Assembly (NCBI GenBank): GCA_963727235.1
Contig: CAVSFZ010000009.1
Location: forward strand, 62,001 to 126,000
Source of the DNA: CAVPTL01 sp963727235
Lineage (GTDB): Bacteria; Actinomycetota; Thermoleophilia; Gaiellales; JAICJC01
DNA: 64,000 bases
Direction: 5' to 3'
Translations under genes and position numbers: made by a program
Shown here: positions 31,228 through 38,812 of the stretch, in pieces
How the letters are laid out: each line of letters starts with the position of its first letter
Position numbering within the stretch: the first letter of the stretch is position 1
The notes under the pieces: generated by a model
Told to the model about the DNA's origin: nothing
Seen by the model: only the letters and a program-made list of their open reading frames with translations
Databases searched by the model: none

Positions 31228-32202
31228 GTGCTCGTACCCCGCCACGCCGCTGCCATCGCCGAGCAGTTCGGGCTGGGCCGCCCCGAGTCATTCGATGGCC
31301 CGGTGGCACGCGGAGAACAGGGCCAGATCTGGCGCTTGGTGACCTCCTCCGGCAGGTGGGCGGTGCGCGAGCCGTTCGAACCGCAGAGCGAGGATGAGGT
31401 GCGCGAGGACGCGGACTTTCAGGCTGCGGCCCGGGCCGCCGGTGTGCCCACCCCCGCGGCGGTGAGGACGTCCGCGGGCGATGTGATCGCAGTGGTCGAC
31501 GACACCCAAGTGCGGGTGTACGAGTGGGTCGATCTGCGCGACCCCGACACCGGCCTCGATCCGGCGGCGGTGGGCGCGATGCTGGCGCGACTGCACACCG
31601 TCGAGTTCGCCGGTACGCGTGGTGAGGATCCCTGGTACACCGACGCGATCGGCGCTCACCGCTGGGACGAGCTGGTCGACGGGCTGGCGGCAGCCGAGGC
31701 CCCGTTCGCCGGTGAGCTGGCCGCGATCCGTGACGAGCTGGTGGCACTCGAAGGTCTGCTCCAGCCTGCCCAGGAGCTGCGCACCTGCCATCGCGACCTA
31801 TGGGCGGACAACCTTCGCAGCACCGCGACCGGAGAGCTGTGTGTGATCGACTGGGACAACTGTGGCGCCGCCGACCCGTCTCACGAGCTGGCAAACGCGC
31901 TGTTCGAGTTCGCCGGGCTCGACCGAGCTCGGGCGCGCGACCTCCACCGCGCCTACGTCAAGGCCGGCGGACCGGGTCGGATCACCGGCCGCGGCAGCTT
32001 CTCCATGACAATCGCGCAGCTGGGGCACATCACCGAGATCTCGTGCGTGGACTGGCTCGACCCGAACGCCTCCCAGGCCGACCGCGACCACAGCGCTGAG
32101 CGCGTTGCCGAATGCGTCGAGCGGCCGCTGACCATTGCGATGATCGACCTGCTGGTCGAGGCCGTGGCGGAGGAAGCGCTACCCGGTGACGACGAGGTGT
32201 GA
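31228..32202 (+). CDS. Aminoglycoside-phosphotransferase-family kinase-like protein
   Basis: The 324-aa protein has an APH/choline-kinase fold. The nucleotide-binding part is VARGEQGQIWRLVTSSGRWAV with Glu-rich helices following. The catalytic Brenner-type loop is TCHRDLWADN and the metal-binding motif is VIDWDNCGA. The family includes antibiotic, homoserine and sugar kinases, so no substrate can be assigned. GTG 31228 is leaderless with TAGGCT 6 bases upstream. Its last 24 bases overlap the 3' end of the convergent lipoprotein gene. It is divergent from the propeller kinase. Confidence 0.85.
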   Translation: MLVPRHAAAIAEQFGLGRPESFDGPVARGEQGQIWRLVTSSGRWAVREPFEPQSEDEVREDADFQAAARAAGVPTPAAVRTSAGDVIAVVDDTQVRVYEWVDLRDPDTGLDPAAVGAMLARLHTVEFAGTRGEDPWYTDAIGAHRWDELVDGLAAAEAPFAGELAAIRDELVALEGLLQPAQELRTCHRDLWADNLRSTATGELCVIDWDNCGAADPSHELANALFEFAGLDRARARDLHRAYVKAGGPGRITGRGSFSMTIAQLGHITEISCVDWLDPNASQADRDHSAERVAECVERPLTIAMIDLLVEAVAEEALPGDDEV

Positions 32203-32652
32203 GCGCACCGAGCCGGCGATCACCGTGTAGCGCCCGGGCGCCAGGTGCCCGAGGCCGACGCGAGTGCGTTTGAGCTGGGCCATCTCGATGCAGGCCGTCC
32301 CAGCAGACGCACCGCTGCCTTCGCGGACAGAGATCCGGATGGTGGTCCCGTGCCGGACGACGCGGACGGGTCGCAGCACGTAGCAGGGCGCGACGCCGCC
32401 CCACCAGGTCACCACCGCAACGCCTCCACCGCCGCTGAGGTGGGTGTGGATGGCGATCGGGTGGACGGGATTTTCGGGGCCGCCGCCCGGCACGGGCGTT
32501 ACCCAGCTTGCGCCTCCGCCGGTGGCGGGAGGCTTTCCGGGGTCAACCGTGTGAGAGGTGGGCGCGTCGGGTGTACGGGTGCCGGCGGCGGCAGCCTGGC
32601 CACAGCCGGCCGCCACGGCCGCCACCAAAATCAGGATCACGAGCGGTTTCAT
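32179..32652 (-). CDS. Small lipoprotein of unknown function
   Basis: This is a 157-aa protein with a lipoprotein signal, hydrophobic MKPLVILILVAAVAAGC with Cys17 as the lipid-modified residue. A linker rich in Ala, Thr, Pro and Gly follows. The C-terminal domain of about 95 residues reads like an Ig-type sandwich: GVAPCYVLRPVRVVRHGTTI, AGTACIEMAQLKRTRVGLG and LAPGRYTVIAGSVRSHLVV. Two cysteines in that domain could form a disulphide. No family is recognised. GAGG is just upstream of ATG 32652. Its end overlaps the kinase-like gene on the other strand. Confidence 0.75.
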   Translation of the reverse strand: MKPLVILILVAAVAAGCGQAAAAGTRTPDAPTSHTVDPGKPPATGGGASWVTPVPGGGPENPVHPIAIHTHLSGGGGVAVVTWWGGVAPCYVLRPVRVVRHGTTIRISVREGSGASAGTACIEMAQLKRTRVGLGHLAPGRYTVIAGSVRSHLVVTG

Positions 32653-32687
32653 GCCTCATAGACCGCCCCCCACCCAAAAAGGTTCCC

Positions 32688-32722
32688 GGTGAATAAAAGG
32701 TGCCAGGCACCTTTTATTCACC
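32688..32722. repeat. Palindromic repeat R10 (AAGG/CCTT type)
   Basis: A perfect 35-base inverted repeat with centre base A. On the minus strand it contains the TAA stop (32714-32716) of the YihY-family gene. Confidence 0.95.
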
Positions 32723-33502
32723 CTGCTCGTTGTGGTGCACGTCCCAGCTGTGGGCGACCACGGCGCAGGCGATCACCACGCCGGCGTAGGCGAACAGCCA
32801 CGTGACCAGCCCGAACGCGATCCCGATCAGGCCGTAGCGCTCGGCATTGTGGGTGAAGATCGTGGGCAGATACAGCGCCGAACCGATCGTGTAGATGGCG
32901 ATGCCGGCGGAGGTGATCAGCCCGGTTGGCAGCAGCCGCTGCCACGGGATCCTGCGGCCCAGCAGGATATAGGGCGTCCAGATCCAAAACGCCGTGCCCA
33001 GGAGAAGCACGCCGGTGGCGTACATGTACGGGATGTGGTGATCGCGGTCGTAGTCCTGGATCGGTGTCAGCACTGACGTGTACACCACAAATCCCAGGAT
33101 CCAGGTTGCCCGCCGGAGCATCGCCTCGAACTTCTGCGGGGTCAACCCCCAGATGTCGGTGTATACCCGCTGCAGCCCGCGGGTGAAGCTGAAGATCGAG
33201 TAGAAGACGATCACCAGGCCGATGACGCTGACCGCCCCCCGAACCGCCCCGCGGGTGGCAAACAGTGCCCGGGTGGCGGACGCTCCGGCCCCCGTCAGGC
33301 TGAACCGCGAAATCAGGTTCTCGCCGAACCCATCCGAGCCCGGCACGGTGGCGCTGAGGATGATGCTGAGCGGGATCACCGCCACAAACAGCTTGGATGC
33401 GAGCGCCAGCGCGCGGTCGACAACCTCGATCCGCACCAGCTCGTCCACGATCTCACGCGCGAGAGAGCGTTCATACCAGGAGCGGACGCCGGCGAGATCC
33501 AT
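32714..33502 (-). CDS. YihY/BrkB-family inner-membrane protein
   Basis: The 262-aa polytopic protein has about six membrane segments, including LFVAVIPLSIILSATV, GAVSVIGLVIVFYSIFSF, GVLLLGTAFWIWTPYILLG and GLVTWLFAYAGVVIACAVV. RGLQRVYTDIWGL and WQRLLPTGLITSAGIAIY are conserved blocks of the UPF0761/YihY group, whose members are of uncertain function (formerly misnamed ribonuclease BN). The ATG at 33502 is leaderless, with TAGGAT 6 bases upstream. The promoter is divergent from that of the lipoprotein gene at 33543. The TAA stop is inside repeat R10. Confidence 0.85.
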   Translation of the reverse strand: MDLAGVRSWYERSLAREIVDELVRIEVVDRALALASKLFVAVIPLSIILSATVPGSDGFGENLISRFSLTGAGASATRALFATRGAVRGAVSVIGLVIVFYSIFSFTRGLQRVYTDIWGLTPQKFEAMLRRATWILGFVVYTSVLTPIQDYDRDHHIPYMYATGVLLLGTAFWIWTPYILLGRRIPWQRLLPTGLITSAGIAIYTIGSALYLPTIFTHNAERYGLIGIAFGLVTWLFAYAGVVIACAVVAHSWDVHHNEQGE

Positions 33503-33508
33503 GATGCG

Positions 33509-33514
33509 ATCCTA
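33509..33514 (-). promoter_or_regulatory. -10 hexamer TAGGAT (minus strand), leaderless start
   Basis: It is 6 bases before ATG 33502 on the minus strand. Confidence 0.6.
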
Positions 33515-33530
33515 ACCACCTCCCCCTCCC

Positions 33531-33536
33531 TATGAT
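33531..33536 (+). promoter_or_regulatory. -10 hexamer TATGAT, leaderless start
   Basis: It is 6 bases before ATG 33543, and it is one of the closest matches to TATAAT in the window. It is divergent from the -10 at 33509-33514, leaving 16 bases between the two boxes. Confidence 0.65.
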
Positions 33537-33542
33537 GGCTGG

Positions 33543-34130
33543 ATGCGAGTCCCGCGGGCCCATCCCCTGGCAATCCTGGTGGCGATCATCGCGCTGTTGG
33601 CGACCGCAGGCTGCGGCTCACACAACTTCAGCAACTCGGGTCCATCCACCGAGCTCCTCAGCGGGGCAACGGCGGCACCAGGCTCCCGCATCGCACCCGC
33701 CGGCGGGCCGTACAGCTACCGGGTGCCGGCCCACTGGCACAGCATCCCGCGGTTCACGGTGGGCAGCGTCTCGGCCAAGACCCGGTACCGCTCAGCGATC
33801 GCGCGGGGCTCGGGGCTGATCTACGTGGCCTCGAGCGATCGCGGGACGGCCGACCCCCACGCCTTGGGGATGCAGTACGCACAGCAGCTGAAGCAGCTCG
33901 GGATGTCGGTGGAGTCTGTCAGCGCCGCCCTGGTCGGTAACAGCCCGGCATTCGTGTTCGACCTCAACGACGTGCCGGTGCCGGGCGGCGGCACCGGGAG
34001 CGCCCGGAAGATCCTGATCTTCACGCCCCAGGCGATCGTCAACGTCACCTGCCAGTGGACAGACCAGGCCGACCAGAAAACGACACTTGCCGGCTGCGAC
34101 TCGGTGCGCTCGAGCATGCGAGTGTCGTGA
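33543..34130 (+). CDS. Lipoprotein of unknown function
   Basis: The 195-aa protein has a lipoprotein signal (AILVAIIALLATAGC, Cys24). The mature domain has GGPYSYRVPAHWHSIPRF followed by IYVASSDRGTADPHALGMQYAQQLKQLG, and near the C-terminus KILIFTPQAIVNVTCQW and TTLAGCDSVRSSMRVS. This pattern resembles actinobacterial exported proteins of the LpqN/PsbP-like fold, in which a tyrosine-aromatic edge precedes a helix and a central sheet; I regard this as a weak resemblance. The ATG at 33543 is leaderless. The GNAT remnant follows immediately. Confidence 0.75.
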   Translation: MRVPRAHPLAILVAIIALLATAGCGSHNFSNSGPSTELLSGATAAPGSRIAPAGGPYSYRVPAHWHSIPRFTVGSVSAKTRYRSAIARGSGLIYVASSDRGTADPHALGMQYAQQLKQLGMSVESVSAALVGNSPAFVFDLNDVPVPGGGTGSARKILIFTPQAIVNVTCQWTDQADQKTTLAGCDSVRSSMRVS

Positions 34131-34545
34131 GCGTGCCCGCTGCGGGTCTCAGCCGACCAGCGGCTGTTTGTCAGCAGCGTGGCCGACTCCCTGCGCGAAG
34201 TCTCCGAGCATCCGGGCGCGCGCCATCTTCCGGGGCGTCTATGCCGGAGCCACGCCGGTCGGCTTCGTGATGATCGCCGACGAGGTCGACGGCCCTCCGT
34301 ACCTCTCGCAGTACCTGTGGAAGCTCTTGATCGACGAGCGCTACCAGCGCAGCGGCTACGGCACCGCAACCCTCGACCTGATCGCGGAGTATTTCCGCGG
34401 GCGGCCCGGCGTCGACGTGATCTGGACGAGCGCGCGACCAGGCGACGGCAGCCCGATCGGGTTCTACGAACGATATGGGTTCGAACAGACCGGCGAGCCC
34501 TGGGGCGACGAGGTCAAGCTCCGCCTCACCATCGCGGTGACGCCT
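34131..34545 (+). pseudogene. GNAT acetyltransferase remnant, N-terminally truncated and frameshifted
   Basis: The sequence matches the spermine-acetyltransferase-like GNAT group in two frames. The first, beginning at 34131 without a start codon, gives LRVSADQRLFVSSVADSLRE and VSEHPG. After the GGG at 34214-34216 the frame moves by one base and continues ARAIFRGVYAGATPVGFVM, QRSGYGTATLDLIAEYF and PIGFYERYGFEQTGE. The roughly 20 residues that should precede LRV are absent, because the preceding lipoprotein gene ends right there. The second frame stays open by chance beyond the homology to 34755, overlapping the next gene. I consider it non-functional. Confidence 0.7.
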
Positions 34546-34576
34546 GCGCCCAGGTGTGCGAGCACCTCGCCGGAGG

Positions 34577-34582
34577 TAGAGT
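34577..34582 (+). promoter_or_regulatory. -10 hexamer TAGAGT, leaderless start
   Basis: It is 6 bases before ATG 34589. Confidence 0.6.
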
Positions 34583-34588
34583 CCACCC

Positions 34589-35083
34589 ATGTCAGGCGCG
34601 CCCTCCGAGAGCACGTTTGCAGCCAGGCTGTGGGAGCATCCCGACCTGTGTGTCGGCATCTTCGGCCTTCAGGTTCTGTCCGAGGAGGGTGGCCGGCTGT
34701 ACGAGGAATCGGGGATTCAGGAGCAGCTGATGGAGTCACTCGCCACCTCGGCTGAGGACGGCCTGCTGCACGCGCGCATGCTGCAGAGCGAAGAGGGCCC
34801 ACTGGTTATGGTGTACTGGCGCTCCTACGCCGACCTCGATCGCTGGGCACGGCGCCAGCCGCACTCACTGTGGTGGAAGTGGCTGGTCGATCATGAGGGC
34901 CAGGGACTGGGCTTCTATCACGAGATCTATCAGGCCAAGGCCGCCGAGGCGGTGTACACCGCGGGAGCCGCCCCGGTCGGTCCCGGGCGATTCTCGAGCC
35001 TCGAGGCCATCCCCTCGGGCAAGGGCTACAGCCGGGCCCGCCAGCAGCGCTTCAGCGACGGGCCGTCCGCCTCGGATTCGTAG
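34589..35083 (+). CDS. DUF4188-family protein (monooxygenase-like fold)
   Basis: The 164-aa protein has the dimeric alpha-beta barrel pattern of DUF4188, with LCVGIFGLQVLSEEGGRLYE and SLATSAEDGLLHARMLQSEEGPLVMVYWRSY. The key block is LDRWARRQPHSLWWKWLVDH followed by GLGFYHEIYQ, where the His residues are conserved in the family. Relatives resemble haem-degrading and antibiotic-biosynthesis monooxygenases, but the reaction is not known. The ATG at 34589 is leaderless. The last 40 residues are low-complexity and Ser-rich. It overlaps only the spurious open frame of the GNAT remnant. Confidence 0.82.
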   Translation: MSGAPSESTFAARLWEHPDLCVGIFGLQVLSEEGGRLYEESGIQEQLMESLATSAEDGLLHARMLQSEEGPLVMVYWRSYADLDRWARRQPHSLWWKWLVDHEGQGLGFYHEIYQAKAAEAVYTAGAAPVGPGRFSSLEAIPSGKGYSRARQQRFSDGPSASDS

Positions 35084-35113
35084 CTACCCTGTGCGAAAAT
35101 CGAAGGGGGCGTG

Positions 35114-35539
35114 ATGGCGGATTCCAAAGCACATGCACAGTGGCAGGGCAGCCTCACCGAGGGCGGCGGGACGGTCGGAGTCACCAGCGGCGTGTTCGGC
35201 GACCTGCCGGTCACGTGGGCGTCTCGCACCGAGCGGTCGGCCGGCACCACCAGCCCCGAGGAGCTGATCGCCGCCGCTCACGCTGCCTGTTACGCGATGG
35301 CCTTCTCCAACGTCCTGGCGGGAGCCGGCTCGCCGCCGGAGTCGCTGGCCGTGGAGACCGCATGCACATTCGTGCCCGGTGAGGGGATCACGTCGATGGC
35401 GGTTTCCGTCGAGGGGGTCGTTCCCGGCCTCGATCAGGCCGAGTTCGCTCGTCTGGCCGCGGAGGGGGAGCAGGGCTGCCCGGTCTCGAATGCGATCCGC
35501 GGCAACGTCGAGATCTCGCTCACGGCAACGCTCAGATAG
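35114..35539 (+). CDS. OsmC/Ohr-family peroxide-detoxification protein
   Basis: The 141-aa protein has the OsmC fold with both peroxidatic/resolving cysteines in context (AAAHAACYAMAFSNVLAGAG and GEQGCPVSNAIRGN). The beta strands around TWASRTERSAGTTSPEELI form the active-site Arg region. OsmC-type proteins reduce organic hydroperoxides with dithiols such as lipoylated proteins. A GGGGGC ribosome site precedes ATG 35114; a GTG one codon upstream is also in frame. It is 36 bases upstream of the NhaA gene promoter, but each gene appears to have its own start signal. Confidence 0.9.
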   Translation: MADSKAHAQWQGSLTEGGGTVGVTSGVFGDLPVTWASRTERSAGTTSPEELIAAAHAACYAMAFSNVLAGAGSPPESLAVETACTFVPGEGITSMAVSVEGVVPGLDQAEFARLAAEGEQGCPVSNAIRGNVEISLTATLR

Positions 35540-35563
35540 CGCCAGGCCCCCGCAGGCTATCTG

Positions 35564-35569
35564 CATACT
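35564..35569 (+). promoter_or_regulatory. -10-like hexamer CATACT, leaderless start
   Basis: It is 6 bases before ATG 35576. The identical block CATACTGCCG occurs with the same spacing before ATG 60331, supporting it as a promoter variant. Confidence 0.5.
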
Positions 35570-35575
35570 GCCGGC

Positions 35576-37474
35576 ATGTCGGAATCAGCCACCTCGCGCA
35601 CGCTTGCGGGCACGACCGCTTGGGCGCGCAGCGTGCCGACCCCGCTGCGCGACTTCCTCTCGACCGAAACCGGCAGCGCGGCAATCCTGCTGGGGGCGAC
35701 GGTGGCTGCCCTGGCATGGGTCAATATCGACGCGTCCTCGTACAACCGGCTGTGGAGCTCCGAGCTGGCGATCGCGGTCGGCGACCACGGGATCACGCTT
35801 GACCTGAGGGAGTGGGTCAACGCCGGCCTGATGGCGTTCTTCTTCTTCGTGGTGGGGCTCGAGGCCCGGCGGGAGTTTGACATGGGCGAGCTGCGCGAAC
35901 GACGGCGGGTGGCGCTGCCGGCGCTGGCCGGGCTGGGCGGCATCCTGGTGCCGATCGCGATCTATCTCGCATTCAACGCCGGGCAGGGCTCAGCCCACGG
36001 CTGGGGCACCGCGATGTCCACCGACACCGCGTTTGCGCTGGGCATGCTGGCGCTGGTCGGCCCGCACTTCCCCGACCGGCTGCAGGCCTTCATGCTGACC
36101 GTGGTGATCGTGGACGACATGGTTGCGCTGGCGGTGATCGCGGTCGTCTACGCCGAGCACATCCAGACCGCCGAGCTGCTGATGGCGGTGGCGGTGCTGG
36201 CGCTGGCGCTGCTCGCACGGCTGGCAGGCATCCGCTACGGCGTGCTGTACGTGCTGCTGGGCGGGGCGGCCTGGATCGCGATGGAGAAATCCGGCGTCGA
36301 CCCGGTGGTGGTCGGCCTGGTGATGGGGTTGATCGTGACCGCCTATCCGGCCGCCCGCGTCGACCTGGAGCACGCCAGCGATCTGTTCCGGGAGTTCCGC
36401 GAGCAGCCGACTGCGGAGCTGGCGGCCTCCGCCACCGCCGGGGTGAAGTCTGCGATCTCGCCCAACGTCCGCCTGCAGCAGATGTTCCACCCGTGGACGA
36501 GCTACGCCATCGTGCCGCTGTTTGCACTGGCAAACGCCGGCATCGTGCTCAGCTGGAGCTTTCTCTCTGATGCGTTCACCTCGCCGATCACGCTCGGAAT
36601 CGTGATCGGCTACGTCGTCGGCAAGCCTCTCGGGATCGCGGGCACAGCGTGGCTGGTGACATTCCTCAGCAAGGGCCGGCTGCGGCCGCCGGTGGGCTGG
36701 GCGGCCGTCGCGGGGGGCGGCACGATCGCGGGGATCGGCTTCACAGTCTCGATCCTGATCGCGACGCTGGTGTTCACCGGTACCGACCTGGAGCAGGCCA
36801 AGCTGGGCGTGCTGACCGCCGCTCTAACCGCGTCGGTGGTCACCTGGGTCGTGTTCCGCGCGACCGCGATGCTGCCCAAGCGGCTTCGCATCCGAGCACT
36901 GCTGGGATCCGCGGATGTGATCATCGACCTCGCCGCCGATGTCGATCCCGAGCGCGATCACATCCGCGGCCCCACCAATGCGCCGGTGACCGTGGTCGAA
37001 TACGGCGACTTCGAGTGCCCCTACTGCGGCCAGGCCGAGGCGGTCGTGCGCGACCTGCTGGCCGACTTCGGCGATGCCCGATACGTGTGGCGGCATCTGC
37101 CGCTGACCGACGTTCATCCCAATGCCCAGCTTGCGGCGGAGGCCGCCGAGGCCGCATCAGCCCAGGGCAAGTTCTGGGAGATGCACGACATGCTGCTCGA
37201 TCACCAGAGCGGGCTGGGTGCCCGCGACCTGATGCGCTATGCGGGTGTGCTGGATCTCGACATCGACCGGTTCCGCGAGGACCTGCGCACTCACGCCGGT
37301 GCCGGCCGGATCTCCGAAGACGTCGACTCGGCCGACCTGAGCGGCGTGTCGGGCACGCCCACGTTCTTCATCAACGGCCTCCGTCACGACGGCGCCTACG
37401 ATCTGCCCACGCTCTCCTCGGCGGTCAAGATCGCCCGGGCGCGGGCCTCGATCGTCCCAGTCCCGCAGCCCTGA
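35576..37474 (+). CDS. nhaA: NhaA-type Na+/H+ antiporter fused to a DsbA-like thioredoxin domain
   Basis: In this 632-aa protein, residues about 20-405 form the NhaA antiporter, with LMAFFFFVVGLEARREFDMG, TAMSTDTAFALGMLALVG and the paired transport aspartates in TVVIVDDMVALAVIA. After a 40-residue linker the C-terminal part (about 455-625) is a DsbA_4-type thioredoxin fold with the CPYC active site in EYGDFECPYCGQAE and a cis-proline in SGTPTFFINGLRHDGAY. The C-terminus of NhaA is cytoplasmic in the E. coli topology, so the thioredoxin domain may be inside the cell and act in redox sensing. Such fusions are known in actinobacteria. The tandem palindrome array begins 11 bases after its stop. 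Confidence 0.9.
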   Translation: MSESATSRTLAGTTAWARSVPTPLRDFLSTETGSAAILLGATVAALAWVNIDASSYNRLWSSELAIAVGDHGITLDLREWVNAGLMAFFFFVVGLEARREFDMGELRERRRVALPALAGLGGILVPIAIYLAFNAGQGSAHGWGTAMSTDTAFALGMLALVGPHFPDRLQAFMLTVVIVDDMVALAVIAVVYAEHIQTAELLMAVAVLALALLARLAGIRYGVLYVLLGGAAWIAMEKSGVDPVVVGLVMGLIVTAYPAARVDLEHASDLFREFREQPTAELAASATAGVKSAISPNVRLQQMFHPWTSYAIVPLFALANAGIVLSWSFLSDAFTSPITLGIVIGYVVGKPLGIAGTAWLVTFLSKGRLRPPVGWAAVAGGGTIAGIGFTVSILIATLVFTGTDLEQAKLGVLTAALTASVVTWVVFRATAMLPKRLRIRALLGSADVIIDLAADVDPERDHIRGPTNAPVTVVEYGDFECPYCGQAEAVVRDLLADFGDARYVWRHLPLTDVHPNAQLAAEAAEAASAQGKFWEMHDMLLDHQSGLGARDLMRYAGVLDLDIDRFREDLRTHAGAGRISEDVDSADLSGVSGTPTFFINGLRHDGAYDLPTLSSAVKIARARASIVPVPQP

Positions 37475-37484
37475 GTGTGCGCGT

Positions 37485-37569
37485 GCCAATTGGCGGTGCG
37501 AGCGATTGCCAATTGGCGGTGCGAGCGATTGCCAATTGGCGGTGCGAGCGAATGCCAATTGGCGGTGCC
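37485..37569. repeat. Four tandem 23-bp repeats, each with the palindrome GCCAATTGGC
   Basis: Units start at 37485, 37508, 37531 and 37554; the fourth is partial. Each holds the 10-bp palindrome GCCAATTGGC and the tail GGTGCGAGCGATT, with one change in unit three. The centres are 23 bp apart, slightly more than two helical turns. The array lies between the NhaA-DsbA stop and the methyltransferase promoter. The unit length is not a multiple of three, so it is not coding. Confidence 0.95.
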
Positions 37570-37588
37570 GGCTGTCCGCGGCCACGGC

Positions 37589-37594
37589 TATGGT
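37589..37594 (+). promoter_or_regulatory. -10 hexamer TATGGT before the methyltransferase gene
   Basis: It is 9 bases before ATG 37604, so the transcript would have a leader of only a few bases. The palindrome array ends 20 bases upstream, across the expected -35 position and above it. Confidence 0.5.
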
Positions 37595-37603
37595 CGAGGC
37601 CCG

Positions 37604-38749
37604 ATGGCGACCCAATCCGAGATCTCCCAGGCCCTGCTGGCAACCGACGTCGACCTCGAGATCTCGTGGGCGGAAGCGGAGCTGCCCGAGCGCGAGCGCA
37701 CCAAGCACGTACATCGCCTGCACCCCTACCTGGGGAAGTACGTGCCCCAGCTGGTGGAGGTGTTCCTGCAGCGGCATTTCACCCCCGGCGAGCTGGTGCT
37801 CGATCCGTTCGCGGGCAGCGGCACCACTCTGGTCGAGGCCAGCGTGTACGGGTGCGGCAGCGTCGGCGTCGACATCTCGGCCTTCAACGTGCTGCTCAGC
37901 CGGGTCAAGAGCGGCGTCCACAACCCGTTCGTGGTCGAGCACGACCTGCGCGACGCGCTGGCCGCCCTGGAACGGCTGGCCGAGAGCGACTCGATCCCCC
38001 CGCCCCCCGACCTGGGGCCGTACCTGTCGACCTGGTACGCACCGCGGGCGACCGGCGAGCTGCTGCTGTATCGAGATCTGCTGGACAGCTACCCCGAGTC
38101 CCGTGATCTGATGGCCGTGGTGCTGTCTCGGGCGGCCCGCTCGGCGCGCATGACGGCACATCACGATCTCGAGTTCCCGCGAGCGCCGGTGACCGCCGAC
38201 TACCACTGCCATAAGCACAAGCGCATCTGCCACCCGACGTCCGAGGCGCTCAAGTTCCTGCGGCGCTACAGCCTCGACACCGTGCGCCGGGTGAAGGAGT
38301 ATGCCCAACTCCGGTCAGATGCGCCCGCGACCGTGCTTCACGCCGACGCCCGCTCGGCCGACTACCGCGACCTGCGGTTTGACGGGGTGATCACCTCGCC
38401 GCCCTACCCCGGCCGGATCGACTATCACGAGCAGCACCGCTACGCGTTCGAGCTGCTCGGGTTGGACGACCATCGCAGCGACGAGATCGGTGCAGCCGCC
38501 AAGGGACTCTCCCGGCGGGTGGTGGACGACTACGTGGCCGACATGACAGCGGTGTTCGCGCACGCCCGCGCTCACACCCGCCCCGGCGGCGTGTTCGTGA
38601 TCGTGATCGACGACGCCCGTGACCTGTACGGCGAGATCCTCGATGCCGCCGGGCTAACCCTGATGGAGAGCCGCCGGCGGCATGTCAACCGACGCACGGG
38701 CCGGCGCGGGGGGCAGTTCTACGAGCAGGTACTGATCGCCTCCGCGTGA
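37604..38749 (+). CDS. DNA N4-cytosine/N6-adenine methyltransferase
   Basis: The 381-aa protein has the SAM-binding motif LVLDPFAGSGTTLVEASVYG (about 65-84) followed by GVDISAFNVLL. The catalytic motif TSPPYPGRIDYHEQHRY (about 262-278) is much further on. The order FxGxG then SPPY, with a long insert between, and the SPPY form suggest an N4-cytosine or N6-adenine DNA methylase. A Cys/His cluster, ADYHCHKHKRICHPTSEAL, lies between them and could bind zinc. No restriction endonuclease gene is adjacent, so it is probably a solitary methylase. The start ATG 37604 is set by the -10 box; the frame is open upstream through the repeats. Confidence 0.85.
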   Translation: MATQSEISQALLATDVDLEISWAEAELPERERTKHVHRLHPYLGKYVPQLVEVFLQRHFTPGELVLDPFAGSGTTLVEASVYGCGSVGVDISAFNVLLSRVKSGVHNPFVVEHDLRDALAALERLAESDSIPPPPDLGPYLSTWYAPRATGELLLYRDLLDSYPESRDLMAVVLSRAARSARMTAHHDLEFPRAPVTADYHCHKHKRICHPTSEALKFLRRYSLDTVRRVKEYAQLRSDAPATVLHADARSADYRDLRFDGVITSPPYPGRIDYHEQHRYAFELLGLDDHRSDEIGAAAKGLSRRVVDDYVADMTAVFAHARAHTRPGGVFVIVIDDARDLYGEILDAAGLTLMESRRRHVNRRTGRRGGQFYEQVLIASA

Positions 38750-38812
38750 GCCGGCGCTCCGGTTCTCCTACGATTGTCGAAACGCGACGATCGAAGGCGG
38801 AGGGCGAACACC

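Noticed and set aside
34546..34755. C-terminal extension of the GNAT remnant
   Set aside because: Homology ends near 34545, and the rest overlaps the DUF4188 gene, which has its own promoter and conserved N-terminus.
37485..37569. CRISPR array
   Set aside because: The repeats are contiguous 23-bp units without spacers, and no cas genes are near.
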